From assembly GCF_003345295.1 (NCBI RefSeq), contig NZ_CP031056.1, positions 744,001 to 808,000 of the forward strand: 64,000 bases of DNA, read 5' to 3'. Origin of the DNA: Vibrio splendidus. GTDB lineage: Bacteria; Pseudomonadota; Gammaproteobacteria; Enterobacterales; Vibrionaceae. Positions 17,511-26,066 of the stretch are shown here, one piece after another (positions within the stretch are counted from its first letter, which is position 1; every line of letters starts with the position of its first letter). The notes below the pieces were generated by a model. The model saw only the letters and a list, made by a program, of their open reading frames with translations, searched no databases and was not told the origin of the DNA. The translations under genes were made by a program, and so were the position numbers.

Positions 17511-19368
17511 GGTGAACTCCTTGTGAATGAGTTGGCCACGGTGCTACAACTTGGGTGTAACCGGACTCTTTATCGGCATTTTGCATCAAACGTGTTGTGA
17601 AGTTATTTTTGCTTGGGAAATGACCATCGTTAAGCAATGCCATTAGTTCGGGTTGCTGGCCATTGATAGACGTCCAGCGGACGATAGCGTCTTTTAAAGT
17701 TCCCCATAACGTATTCTCAAGTGCCGAGTTACCCTCAGCGATAAAGAAAATGGCCTCGCTGATATTGTTAATGAAGGTGCAATAGCCAATACGGTTCCAA
17801 CCTTGCTCACGGCTGTAGTACACCGATTGACGAGCACGTTCTGAAAGTTGCTGAAGTGTTTCTGATGGCCAAAACTCGCGTAGTAGCTTGGTACCTTCTA
17901 AGTCTCGAATCCATACACAGCAAGGCATGCCTTTTTCAAATCCAATCAACGTATTTTGTAAATGAGGTTCAAACGCAACCCCATGTTTGAAGTAGTAGTT
18001 AAAGACGCCCGGAATCAAACAATGCAGATAGCGCTCAAACCACAGCGTGGCGACATTTTCATATTGGCTTTGGGTTGTTTGCGCTTTTTGTTTGAGCTGA
18101 GTGGCGATGCAACTGTTCCCGTCTGTATCGTAAGCAAAGAGGGCACCCGCTAACGTTGGTTGCAAAATATCGGTTTCGCTTAAGGTGAAATTCTCTCGAT
18201 ACAAAATACCAAACGACTCGCGAGCTTTAATAACATCAGTTTGTTCCTGCTCGGCAACCGACTCTAGATCCAATGTGGTCGCGTAAGGTTCAGTCATTAC
18301 CTTGAATACTGGATTACGTAACTGTTCGCTTTCTTTGATTGGATGCAGAATCGAGGTTAATTGAACGGCACTATCGAGCTCATACCATGCGTTTTTACGT
18401 ACGCAGTTGGTTAAACGTACATTGATAGAGAACTTAGCAAACCAATCCATATCTGGGTGGTACAGAGTGCGCACGGATGAAGTGGGTAAGAGTTTTTCAC
18501 CACCTAATCCAAGCGGGATGATTCTGCCTTGTTCAATGGCCGTTTTGACCACTGGGTTTTGCAAAAGTGTGTAACTTTCCCAAGGGTGGCAAGGGTAAAG
18601 CATGGTACCTGCTGAATTGTTTTCATCAGGTGCAAGTTGTTCAAGCATGGTAGTTGGTGAGGTACGGTCATCTGAACTCAAGACATCGAGCAAAGTGGTG
18701 TCGACCTTAAACCAATAGAGAGGAACTTTAGCGCCAACCTCAGGGGAACACGCGAGCAGATCATCGATACTGACACCTGATCGACTCTTTGGCGTTGGAT
18801 GAAAAGTATGTCCCCAAAGTAACGATTGCTCTGATGCGATAAACGCATTGTGATGCTGAGGTGAGTTGTCTGAGTTTAGGAACTGCTCGGTAATCAACAA
18901 ACTGTTTTCCATTTGCTCGACTAACTCGTGATTGAATGGAATCGTCAGCATTTCTTTTAGGTAACTGAGTAGAAGCGTCAGGGTTTGAGTTGCGTCCAAT
19001 TTGCACCAAGCTGCACCGGGCATTTTAGCCCAAGGTGTATCACTGAGCTTCACTTTCCCCAGTTTACTGGTGTACTCAACGGGTAAAACCATCAGACCAT
19101 TTTTCTGAGGTTGATCTTGGTGAGGTAGGTGAATGGCCACACGTTGGTGAGCGTTGTAGTTTCTTTTCAAAGTTTGAGGAAGAGAGGCCGAACTGTAGCA
19201 CCAATTAACCTGTTTCTTTGGTATCGCGTATTCACGTAAGTAACAGTTCACCACGCCCATGATGGTATTGAGTTGGGCTTTTTCTCGGTTTAGCAGTGCT
19301 TTTTTACGATTTTGAAGAACTTGGTCTTCAGCGGAATATTCACTTGGAGATAATTGAGTCTGTAACAT
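17503..19368 (-). CDS. pvsD: Vibrioferrin NIS synthetase PvsD
   Basis: 621 residues from ATG 19368; a TTG four codons earlier has no better ribosome site. It is a non-ribosomal-peptide-independent siderophore (NIS) synthetase of the IucA/IucC family, which adenylates citrate and joins it to an amine or alcohol. Family signatures: YPCHPWESYTLLQ (the HPW(E/Q) ATP-site motif), LPTSSVRTLYHPD, KFSINVRLTNCVRKN, and the C-terminal FerC-like domain with HGVAFEPHLQNTLIGF. PvsD is thought to condense citrate with L-serine. It overlaps the pvsC end by 29 bases. Confidence 0.92.
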   Translation of the reverse strand: MLQTQLSPSEYSAEDQVLQNRKKALLNREKAQLNTIMGVVNCYLREYAIPKKQVNWCYSSASLPQTLKRNYNAHQRVAIHLPHQDQPQKNGLMVLPVEYTSKLGKVKLSDTPWAKMPGAAWCKLDATQTLTLLLSYLKEMLTIPFNHELVEQMENSLLITEQFLNSDNSPQHHNAFIASEQSLLWGHTFHPTPKSRSGVSIDDLLACSPEVGAKVPLYWFKVDTTLLDVLSSDDRTSPTTMLEQLAPDENNSAGTMLYPCHPWESYTLLQNPVVKTAIEQGRIIPLGLGGEKLLPTSSVRTLYHPDMDWFAKFSINVRLTNCVRKNAWYELDSAVQLTSILHPIKESEQLRNPVFKVMTEPYATTLDLESVAEQEQTDVIKARESFGILYRENFTLSETDILQPTLAGALFAYDTDGNSCIATQLKQKAQTTQSQYENVATLWFERYLHCLIPGVFNYYFKHGVAFEPHLQNTLIGFEKGMPCCVWIRDLEGTKLLREFWPSETLQQLSERARQSVYYSREQGWNRIGYCTFINNISEAIFFIAEGNSALENTLWGTLKDAIVRWTSINGQQPELMALLNDGHFPSKNNFTTRLMQNADKESGYTQVVAPWPTHSQGVHHA

Positions 19369-20557
19369 GTTGATGTCCAAATTTTGAATGGATGATCAGC
19401 GCGATAGCAGCAATGCCACTGACCAACATAGAAAGTATGAAAGGAACCTCAAGCCAGCCCAGGCTTGATATAAAAGAAGCGCTCAATCCAGCCGCAACGC
19501 CACCCCATTTAGACATAGCGTCAAAGCGCGAAAACACTTTGCCGCTTTGTCGTCGATCAATTTGGTTTGCTAACGCTTGATGCAAGCCGTGATAACAGCA
19601 AACCATGCCAAGTCCGAAAACAATACGAGCAATAATCAACACTTCTTGATAAGGAGTGAGATGCATTGCTGCACTGAGTGAAAGCAAACCAAAGCCTAGC
19701 CATAAAGTACGCTGCGCTTGATTGCGTTCAAGCTGGTGGCGATCAACCCATTCTGAGAACAGATGAACTTTTCCTGCAAAGATCAGATAAATACCATGTG
19801 GGAGGGCATATAAAAACCCAATCCACGCTTGGCTTGTCACGCCATATTGCTGCACATAAGGCGAGAAATAGGGGAACGTGACGACCATGGCGAAAGCAAA
19901 GCTGAACTGCGCGCCAAACACCCAATAAAGCGTATTTAACGAATTGGTTTGGCTGCTTTGAGCTTTATTCGACGCCTGATCTTTTACAATCCCCTTAGAT
20001 TTCGCTAAGTCATCGATGGGTAATGTTAAGGTGATCAATAGCGCGAATAGCGGTAAAGCGGACAGCCACAGATACGCGTTCAGCGGGTTTGTTTCTGATA
20101 AGCTCCAGCCAAGCCCTATCGGAGCAATAATTAGCGCCAGACGAGCAGAAAGCTGAGTTTTATTGAGTGACTTACCGAGTGATTTTGCATCGTTGATTTG
20201 GCTGGATAAGTAGCTGTTTGAGGCGGCCATGGTGCCACCAAAGGTTCCTTGAACGATAAGACCAAACACAAACATTGAGAGATTATCGGCTAAGCCACAC
20301 AGCGCGAAGCCTGCTGCAAGCCCGAGTTGAGCACGTAATAGAGAGCGACGTCTGCCATATTTATCAGCAAACTGCCCCCAAAAGCGCGCCGCAACGGCAG
20401 TGCAAAAGGTCGGCAAAATGAACAGTACCCCCGCCCAATCCGAAGTAATGTTTGCATCCAGTGTTGGCAATACCATTGGTAAAAACAGCGGCATGCCTAA
20501 GGCTGCAAACGCGGCGATAAAGTGGCTTAAAAGTACACAATAGATGAGTTTGGTCAT
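19340..20557 (-). CDS. pvsC: Vibrioferrin exporter PvsC (MFS)
   Basis: 405-residue, 12-helix major facilitator in the position of pvsC. It has the motif-A loop GQFADKYGRRRSLLRA between helices 2 and 3, and a long polar central loop (about residues 190-215) between the two six-helix halves. Known PvsC exports vibrioferrin across the inner membrane. The ATG lies 6 bases after the pvsB stop, so it belongs to the same transcript. Confidence 0.9.
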   Translation of the reverse strand: MTKLIYCVLLSHFIAAFAALGMPLFLPMVLPTLDANITSDWAGVLFILPTFCTAVAARFWGQFADKYGRRRSLLRAQLGLAAGFALCGLADNLSMFVFGLIVQGTFGGTMAASNSYLSSQINDAKSLGKSLNKTQLSARLALIIAPIGLGWSLSETNPLNAYLWLSALPLFALLITLTLPIDDLAKSKGIVKDQASNKAQSSQTNSLNTLYWVFGAQFSFAFAMVVTFPYFSPYVQQYGVTSQAWIGFLYALPHGIYLIFAGKVHLFSEWVDRHQLERNQAQRTLWLGFGLLSLSAAMHLTPYQEVLIIARIVFGLGMVCCYHGLHQALANQIDRRQSGKVFSRFDAMSKWGGVAAGLSASFISSLGWLEVPFILSMLVSGIAAIALIIHSKFGHQHVTDSIISK

Positions 20558-20563
20558 GATGGG

Positions 20564-22375
20564 TTAACTCACGCTCTGCTTGATGTTTTCAAGGTAAGCG
20601 TGTTGTGCTTCTTCGCTGGTTAGCAATAAAAAGTTCGGTGCCGACAAGCCATAGAACTTATTGATATCGCTTGCGCCAGACGCCTCTTTAGACAATAAGC
20701 TACCCGAGCTCAATAGATACTTAGCGTATAGGTTAGGTGATTCAAACAACATCTCGTTTGCGAGCTTGGTGTTGTGTCCTTGTTCATCCAACTGGTTAAG
20801 TTGTTGGGAGAGGCTATTGGCGACCATTTCATACAGATAAGCTGAAGTGGCGATTCCTTTCGTCGCCATTGCTTCCACAATCGCGGCAATGTCTAACTGC
20901 AAAGTAATAGTGGTAAACATCTGACCAAGAGCAAGCTCGTTATCTACAGTGATACGTTGATCTAAAAGGTGATCGCATTTTACGGGCGATTGTTGCTCAA
21001 ACGTTTGGAAACGCTCTGGCCAAATACGCGCTGCATCGTTGTCTTTCATGGCTAAGGTCATCTTACCTTGCTCATCGAATGCAATGATGGCGTTTTGTTG
21101 GTTAGACTCCAAAGCGATACCGTAACGAATCCACAATGTAAGGTGCACTTTGCAAAGCAGATCAACGTAATCTTTAAACCAAGTCAGTGTATCTTGCTGA
21201 TAATACTGTTCGGCGAGGTGTTCCAAGAACAAGCGTCCATCAGGCATTGGACTGGCAAGGGCGGCCACAGGCACCAGTGCTTTGTCTTGGAAGTAACTCT
21301 GCGGGTATTCGCGCACAATGTAAGCAAAGGTTTTATCGTCTCCAACATGGCCGCCATGTTTCTCATAACAATGGAAAAACGTGCCATGTAAGTCTTTATC
21401 TGTTTGCTCTAAGTGCGTCAACAAACGTTCAAACCAATGCCCATCATAGAGCGTAGATGGTTTGATTAGGCGAATGTTTTTAGTACCCAAAGATCGCATG
21501 ATCAGCGGCACCTTGATATGGACCTGTGGTGCTGTGTTCACGACCACAGTGCGCACTGACAGGGTTGGAGTTACCTCAAGATACGCAACCGGTGCTTCAA
21601 TGACACCGTCAGGAATGCCATCAAGACTTCTTAGTGTTAATGGGTGTGCGGGGAATAGCTCATGGCTAAGAGCAAAATCGGCGGGCAGACCTACTTGCTC
21701 CATCGTTGGCCAACATTCTGGTTGTGGACTGGTCAATGTAACGAGTGACTTCTCGATTGCGAGCCAACGAAGTTCAAAGTTTTGTGCAAATTCTGGCGCG
21801 AATTGCTCTAGGTCGTGATCGCTTAAACCGAACTTAGCACGTGCTGTCGGGTAGTAAGGGTGGTCAAGATAGGATGCGATTTGATCGGCACGTAATAACT
21901 TTTTCTCCCAACGTTCTAGTTGAGAAATCGGCTGCATGAGTGATTCGGATTGCTGACTGAAGGCGCTATCACACAATCCTTTGTGTTTTTCTGCGCATTC
22001 GAGTTCTTGCAAATAACCATCTAATAATGAATGCGAGCTTTCGTGAGCACTTGCTTTCAATAATTCGATCCAATCTTGATAGTGCTGCTGGGTTTCAACG
22101 ACACCATTTCTCTCGATGAACCAACCATCACCTTTCGAGCCATCTGGTTGGCCGTATACCCAACGCTGCATGTAATAGCTGGGAGTAACGGGCAAGTAGA
22201 GTGTAAAGTCTGAACCCGCAAAAATAGCCCAAATTTGATTACGAGGATAAGAAGATAGTTTGAGTGTATTTGGTAGCTGAGATTTAAATTGGCTTTGGGA
22301 AACTAATCCAAACAAATCTTCACGCAAGCAAGTATCGATTAGTCGCTGAGTGAGGTATAACGCGTTTTCATTCAT
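20564..22375 (-). CDS. pvsB: Vibrioferrin NIS synthetase PvsB
   Basis: 603 residues, the second IucA/IucC-type synthetase of the operon. Motifs: LFPAHPLTLRSL (the HP ATP-site motif), TLSVRTVVVNTAPQVHIKVP, then the C-terminal domain with YGIALESNQQNAIIAFDEQG. It diverges in sequence from PvsD, as expected for an enzyme joining a different acceptor. In the accepted scheme it links the alanine/2-oxoglutarate part to the citryl-ethanolamine part. ATGA overlap of 4 bases with pvsA. Confidence 0.92.
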   Translation of the reverse strand: MNENALYLTQRLIDTCLREDLFGLVSQSQFKSQLPNTLKLSSYPRNQIWAIFAGSDFTLYLPVTPSYYMQRWVYGQPDGSKGDGWFIERNGVVETQQHYQDWIELLKASAHESSHSLLDGYLQELECAEKHKGLCDSAFSQQSESLMQPISQLERWEKKLLRADQIASYLDHPYYPTARAKFGLSDHDLEQFAPEFAQNFELRWLAIEKSLVTLTSPQPECWPTMEQVGLPADFALSHELFPAHPLTLRSLDGIPDGVIEAPVAYLEVTPTLSVRTVVVNTAPQVHIKVPLIMRSLGTKNIRLIKPSTLYDGHWFERLLTHLEQTDKDLHGTFFHCYEKHGGHVGDDKTFAYIVREYPQSYFQDKALVPVAALASPMPDGRLFLEHLAEQYYQQDTLTWFKDYVDLLCKVHLTLWIRYGIALESNQQNAIIAFDEQGKMTLAMKDNDAARIWPERFQTFEQQSPVKCDHLLDQRITVDNELALGQMFTTITLQLDIAAIVEAMATKGIATSAYLYEMVANSLSQQLNQLDEQGHNTKLANEMLFESPNLYAKYLLSSGSLLSKEASGASDINKFYGLSAPNFLLLTSEEAQHAYLENIKQSVS

Positions 22376-23583
22376 GCTGTTACCTCGCTTGTTGCTGTTA
22401 GATTGAAGCGAGAGATTGCCTGTTGTAGCGCGGGTTCTAGTGTTCGACCAGAAGGAGAAACGACCGAAATTCTCGCTAAGTAATCCTTGTTGGAATAGCT
22501 TTGTTGGAACGTATCACCAACCTTTTTAAGCACTTGCTGCTGAATGACAATATCGCCCTCTTGGTGAATGAAAGAGGTTGATGACCCTTCAATTAAACCG
22601 CTTTGTTTGGCCACTACATAGTGCACAAGGGCACTGCCATCAATACGAAATGTAGGATCAAGCTTGTGACCCAAGTGAAGGCTTAAGATGGTATTGAACC
22701 AATTCCCACCACTAAGGTTATCAAGTAAAAACTCTCGTCCATCACCAATACTTCGATAGTTGATTTCGACAAGTACAGGCCCCGAATCTGTGATGATGAA
22801 TTCGCTATGACAGACACCAAACCCCACCCCGAATTCTTGAAGCTGACGTATACATTCATCACGGTAGTGAACGCTGTTAACACCATTCCAACTCGCCGCT
22901 GTTTCGATGAAGTAGGGTGGTGCTGAGAGCTCTACATCAAACCCACCAAGCGCGACCAAATGATCCCCGTCGCCAATGGTTTCGACAGTAATCAATGGGC
23001 CTTGCAAAAACGCCTCAACCAAGATGGGAGTAGTAGGGTGCCTTTGCCAAAAGGTATCGCAATAGTTATCCAGCTCAGCCGCAGAATCGCAGCGCTGCAC
23101 GTCTAAACTAGCCACGCCTTCCTTGGGCTTCGCAACGACAGGAAAATCGAAATCGAATACAGGAGCGCTCTCTCGACTTAACAAAACACTTCGAGTATTA
23201 GGTAACGATTTTTCGTTGAGAACCTGACGAGTTAAGTATTTGTTTTTCGCCTTAATCGTCACGTTCCAATCTTTAGCGGGTAAACCAAAGAACTGTGCAC
23301 AGATTGCAGTGGAAGTTTGTAGGTGGTCGCTATTACTGAAAACAGCATGAGGTGCTAGATTTTTCTCGGTGATGATTTCGATGAGTTCAAGAGGGTTGAA
23401 GACATCGCATTCTAAAATTTCATCGGGATTAAAGCGTTCATCATCACTGCTCAATTTCAGGTGATTGAGCTTGTGATCTGTGATCAAAACGACGTGAAGA
23501 CCCATCGCCTTTGCGGTAGGTACGAAGCCGTGAGTGACTGCATCATTCACGACGTGACTTACGATAATAATCGTAGATTTCAT
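22372..23583 (-). CDS. pvsA: Vibrioferrin ATP-grasp ligase PvsA
   Basis: 403-residue ATP-grasp enzyme, first gene of pvsABCDE. The N-terminal Rossmann-like part (IIIVSHVVNDAVTHG) precedes the ATP-grasp core: FPVVAKPKEGVASLDVQ (nucleotide lysine), then ILVEAFLQGPLITVETIGDG, and the metal-binding SGPVLVEINYRSIGDG. PvsA is proposed to form the amide of L-alanine with 2-oxoglutarate. The divergent 240-base region to psuA contains a Fur-box-like sequence, so iron repression is likely. Confidence 0.9.
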   Translation of the reverse strand: MKSTIIIVSHVVNDAVTHGFVPTAKAMGLHVVLITDHKLNHLKLSSDDERFNPDEILECDVFNPLELIEIITEKNLAPHAVFSNSDHLQTSTAICAQFFGLPAKDWNVTIKAKNKYLTRQVLNEKSLPNTRSVLLSRESAPVFDFDFPVVAKPKEGVASLDVQRCDSAAELDNYCDTFWQRHPTTPILVEAFLQGPLITVETIGDGDHLVALGGFDVELSAPPYFIETAASWNGVNSVHYRDECIRQLQEFGVGFGVCHSEFIITDSGPVLVEINYRSIGDGREFLLDNLSGGNWFNTILSLHLGHKLDPTFRIDGSALVHYVVAKQSGLIEGSSTSFIHQEGDIVIQQQVLKKVGDTFQQSYSNKDYLARISVVSPSGRTLEPALQQAISRFNLTATSEVTA

Positions 23584-23764
23584 GGGGCTTTCCTAATTTT
23601 AAAACGTTGTTGTCGCCTGCTCACAACTCGCTTTCAAGTGCTCTCTTTCGGGGTTAAAAGAAAGAGAATTTTTCTATCTTATTGTTTTTATTGATTCTTA
23701 TGTCATTAGTAGTGTTGCATATTGCAAAGCAAATATAGATCAAAAAATATATATTGCAAATATA

Positions 23765-23783
23765 AATGATATTTGTTCTTATT
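23765..23783. promoter_or_regulatory. Fur-box-like site between pvsA and psuA
   Basis: AATGATATTTGTTCTTATT fits the 19-base Fur consensus AATGATAATNATTNTCATT at about 15 positions by my alignment, 41 bases before the psuA ATG. It partly overlaps a perfect 7-5-7 inverted repeat (23757-23775). Both vibrioferrin operons are Fur-repressed in V. parahaemolyticus, so the position fits; the site itself is an inference. Confidence 0.6.
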
Positions 23784-23823
23784 CGCAATATTGTTATTTT
23801 ATAAACTAAAACGGAATTAGAAA

Positions 23824-25860
23824 ATGAACATGAGATTGACCTTGTCCCCTCTTGCTTTGGCAATTGGCGGAGCCTTGGCGGCGGTGGCTGGTGTGTCAAC
23901 TGCAGTGGCGGAAGAACAAGCCACAGTAGATGAAACAGTGCAAATTATTGGCCATCAATACGAAGGTTATGCAGAGCATATGCCTCAGTCAGGAACCAAA
24001 ACGGATGTCGAGTGGTTAGATGTGCCACAAGCGGTATCGGTTGTTACAAAGACAGAAATGGAAGACCGTGGCGCGGTACGTTTAGTGGATGCACTTGATG
24101 GTGTCGCAGGGGTTAACAATACCCTGGGTGAGGGAAGCCGAGACCAATTTGTGATTCGTGGTTTTGATGCACTCAACGATATCTACCGTGATGGTATGCG
24201 TGATGACGGGACTATGCAATCGTACCGAAGCCTAGCGAATGTCGAACGTGTCGAAGTGGTAAAAGGCCCTGCGGGCGCACTTTATGGCCGAGGCTCCGCG
24301 GGCGGTATCATTAACTTGGTCACCAAGCGAGCTAACGGTGATAACTTCACCAACGTAAATGGCAGTGTTGGCAGCAACAATTTGTTTGTTGGTCAAGTTG
24401 ATAGTTCGATGGCGTTTACTGACAAGGTCAGTGGTCGTATCAACGTGGAAAGTCGACAGTCTGATTCCTATGTAGACCATGTCGACTCTAATGATTTCTT
24501 TATTGCGCCAACAATTCGAGTGATGCCTTCTGATGGACACATTATTGATCTCGATGTCGAATATGCTCACCAAGAGTTGGTGCCATATCGTGGTGTTCCA
24601 TCAAAGAATGGTAAGCCTGTCGACGTCTCTGAAAGCACGTTTTACGGTGGCACGAACGATTATCAAGAGTCGGACAGCATTCGTGTTGGCGTTAATTATG
24701 AATGGCTTTTGAATAGCGAATGGGCATGGACAAACCGCGCAGCATACAACCATATCGAACTTGAGCAAAAGGGTACACGCCAAGGGACGGTAACTGGGAA
24801 TGGAGTATCTCAGAGTGTAAATAACCTCGGTTACGACCCTCGTACCACGACGACTCTTCAATCTGAGCTAGTTTGGGAAACGGATTCGAACCAAATGATG
24901 ATCGGTGCGGATTATAATCAGATCAATATCGACCTAATGCTCGCAAGAGATGAAACCTTACCTCCGAAAGATATCTATAACCCTGTAGCAGGCCCAACGC
25001 CTGATCCGGGGTTTAAACCTTCCCGCGACAACACCACAACGACCACTGGCGTTTACATTCAAGATGTTTATACCTTTGGTGATCTTTCAGTGATCGGCAA
25101 TGTGCGTTACGACTCGATGGAGCTTGAACAGCAAAAAGCGGGCTCAGCAAAAGAGAATCTAGACGATGACAAAGTGAGCTACCGTGGTGGTTTGGTCTAC
25201 CGTCTCAACAATGATATGTCAGTGTACGCAAGCTTAGCTCGCTCATGGCAATTGCCTTACTCGGGTATTTATATCAATCCTAAATTGGCTGAATTCTTCC
25301 ATACGGATCTAAAAGAAGTGGGTGCAAAAGCTTACTTACTAGATAACGCCTTGATGCTTAATGCCGCGGTCTTCCAAATTGATCAAGAGCAACCAGAAAC
25401 GAATATAGACGGAGACGTTGTTAACAAGATCGAAGCTCGCCACCAAGGTATTGAGCTAGAAGCTCGCGGTCAATTTACTGAGCAGTGGGATATTTCGGTG
25501 GGTTATAGCTACCTCGATGCAGAAAACAAAGAGACAGGCAAAAAGCCGAACGATGTGTCTGATCACCTGTTTTCGCTTTGGAGCACTTATCAGCTAGACG
25601 ATAACTGGCGTTTAGGTGGTGGCGTGAAATACGTAGGTGACCGTTACGCGGGTAATGATGAAGCTGTAGCGCTGGGTGACTACACCACGGTTGACTTGAT
25701 GGCAGCGTACACCACGGGTCGTCACAAAGTTCAAGCGAACGCTTACAACGTGCTTAATGAGAAATACATTCTGGGTGCAACCAACGGCACGTCTGGTACT
25801 AATCAGATTGGTTACGGAGCACCAGCCGAATTTATGCTCAGCTATGGCTATCAGTTTTAA
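23824..25860 (+). CDS. psuA: TonB-dependent ferric vibrioferrin receptor PsuA (PvuA1)
   Basis: 678 residues. A signal peptide ends at VSTAVA-EEQ. The TonB-box-like ETVQI follows near residue 38, and the plug domain contains VPQAVSVVTKTEMEDRGAV and the conserved VERVEVVKGPAGALYGRGS with GGIINLVTK. The 22-strand barrel ends in a terminal Phe (LSYGYQF). In V. parahaemolyticus the first of the two receptor genes of this locus was named psuA, later pvuA1, and takes up ferric vibrioferrin. Here it heads the plus-strand operon divergent from pvsA. Identity is from synteny plus family features. Confidence 0.9.
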   Translation: MNMRLTLSPLALAIGGALAAVAGVSTAVAEEQATVDETVQIIGHQYEGYAEHMPQSGTKTDVEWLDVPQAVSVVTKTEMEDRGAVRLVDALDGVAGVNNTLGEGSRDQFVIRGFDALNDIYRDGMRDDGTMQSYRSLANVERVEVVKGPAGALYGRGSAGGIINLVTKRANGDNFTNVNGSVGSNNLFVGQVDSSMAFTDKVSGRINVESRQSDSYVDHVDSNDFFIAPTIRVMPSDGHIIDLDVEYAHQELVPYRGVPSKNGKPVDVSESTFYGGTNDYQESDSIRVGVNYEWLLNSEWAWTNRAAYNHIELEQKGTRQGTVTGNGVSQSVNNLGYDPRTTTTLQSELVWETDSNQMMIGADYNQINIDLMLARDETLPPKDIYNPVAGPTPDPGFKPSRDNTTTTTGVYIQDVYTFGDLSVIGNVRYDSMELEQQKAGSAKENLDDDKVSYRGGLVYRLNNDMSVYASLARSWQLPYSGIYINPKLAEFFHTDLKEVGAKAYLLDNALMLNAAVFQIDQEQPETNIDGDVVNKIEARHQGIELEARGQFTEQWDISVGYSYLDAENKETGKKPNDVSDHLFSLWSTYQLDDNWRLGGGVKYVGDRYAGNDEAVALGDYTTVDLMAAYTTGRHKVQANAYNVLNEKYILGATNGTSGTNQIGYGAPAEFMLSYGYQF

Positions 25861-25867
25861 AAGTTAA

Positions 25868-25939
25868 TTCAGTTCTAAGAGCGAATTCAGCTCTAGGAGT
25901 TAGTTCATTTCAAAGAGCTATTTCAACTCTAAAAACGAT
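25868..25939 (+). repeat. Four imperfect 18-base tandem repeats
   Basis: Four units of 18 bases begin at 25868, 25886, 25904 and 25922. Each opens with TTCA and carries a (T/C)T(C)(T/A)A(A/G)(A/G)AG-like core. They start 8 bases after the psuA stop. No function is known to me. Confidence 0.7.
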
Positions 25940-25997
25940 TGTTTTGTTCACTACGAATTAGTGAAAAGTTGGCCTTATTTTGAGGCCGTTTAGCCCA

Positions 25998-26043
25998 TAG
26001 GATCAAAGCGCCGATATAACCGCAAACACGGCCTTTGATCCTA
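25998..26043 (+). other. Long hairpin between psuA and pvuA
   Basis: TAGGATCAAAG (25998-26008) pairs perfectly with 26033-26043, extended by GCCG with CGGC after a one-base bulge. There is no T run, so it is more likely an mRNA processing or stability element than a terminator. It lies 24 bases before the pvuA ATG. Confidence 0.65.
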
Positions 26044-26066
26044 ACCTGCCTACTTAGGAGATTTTC

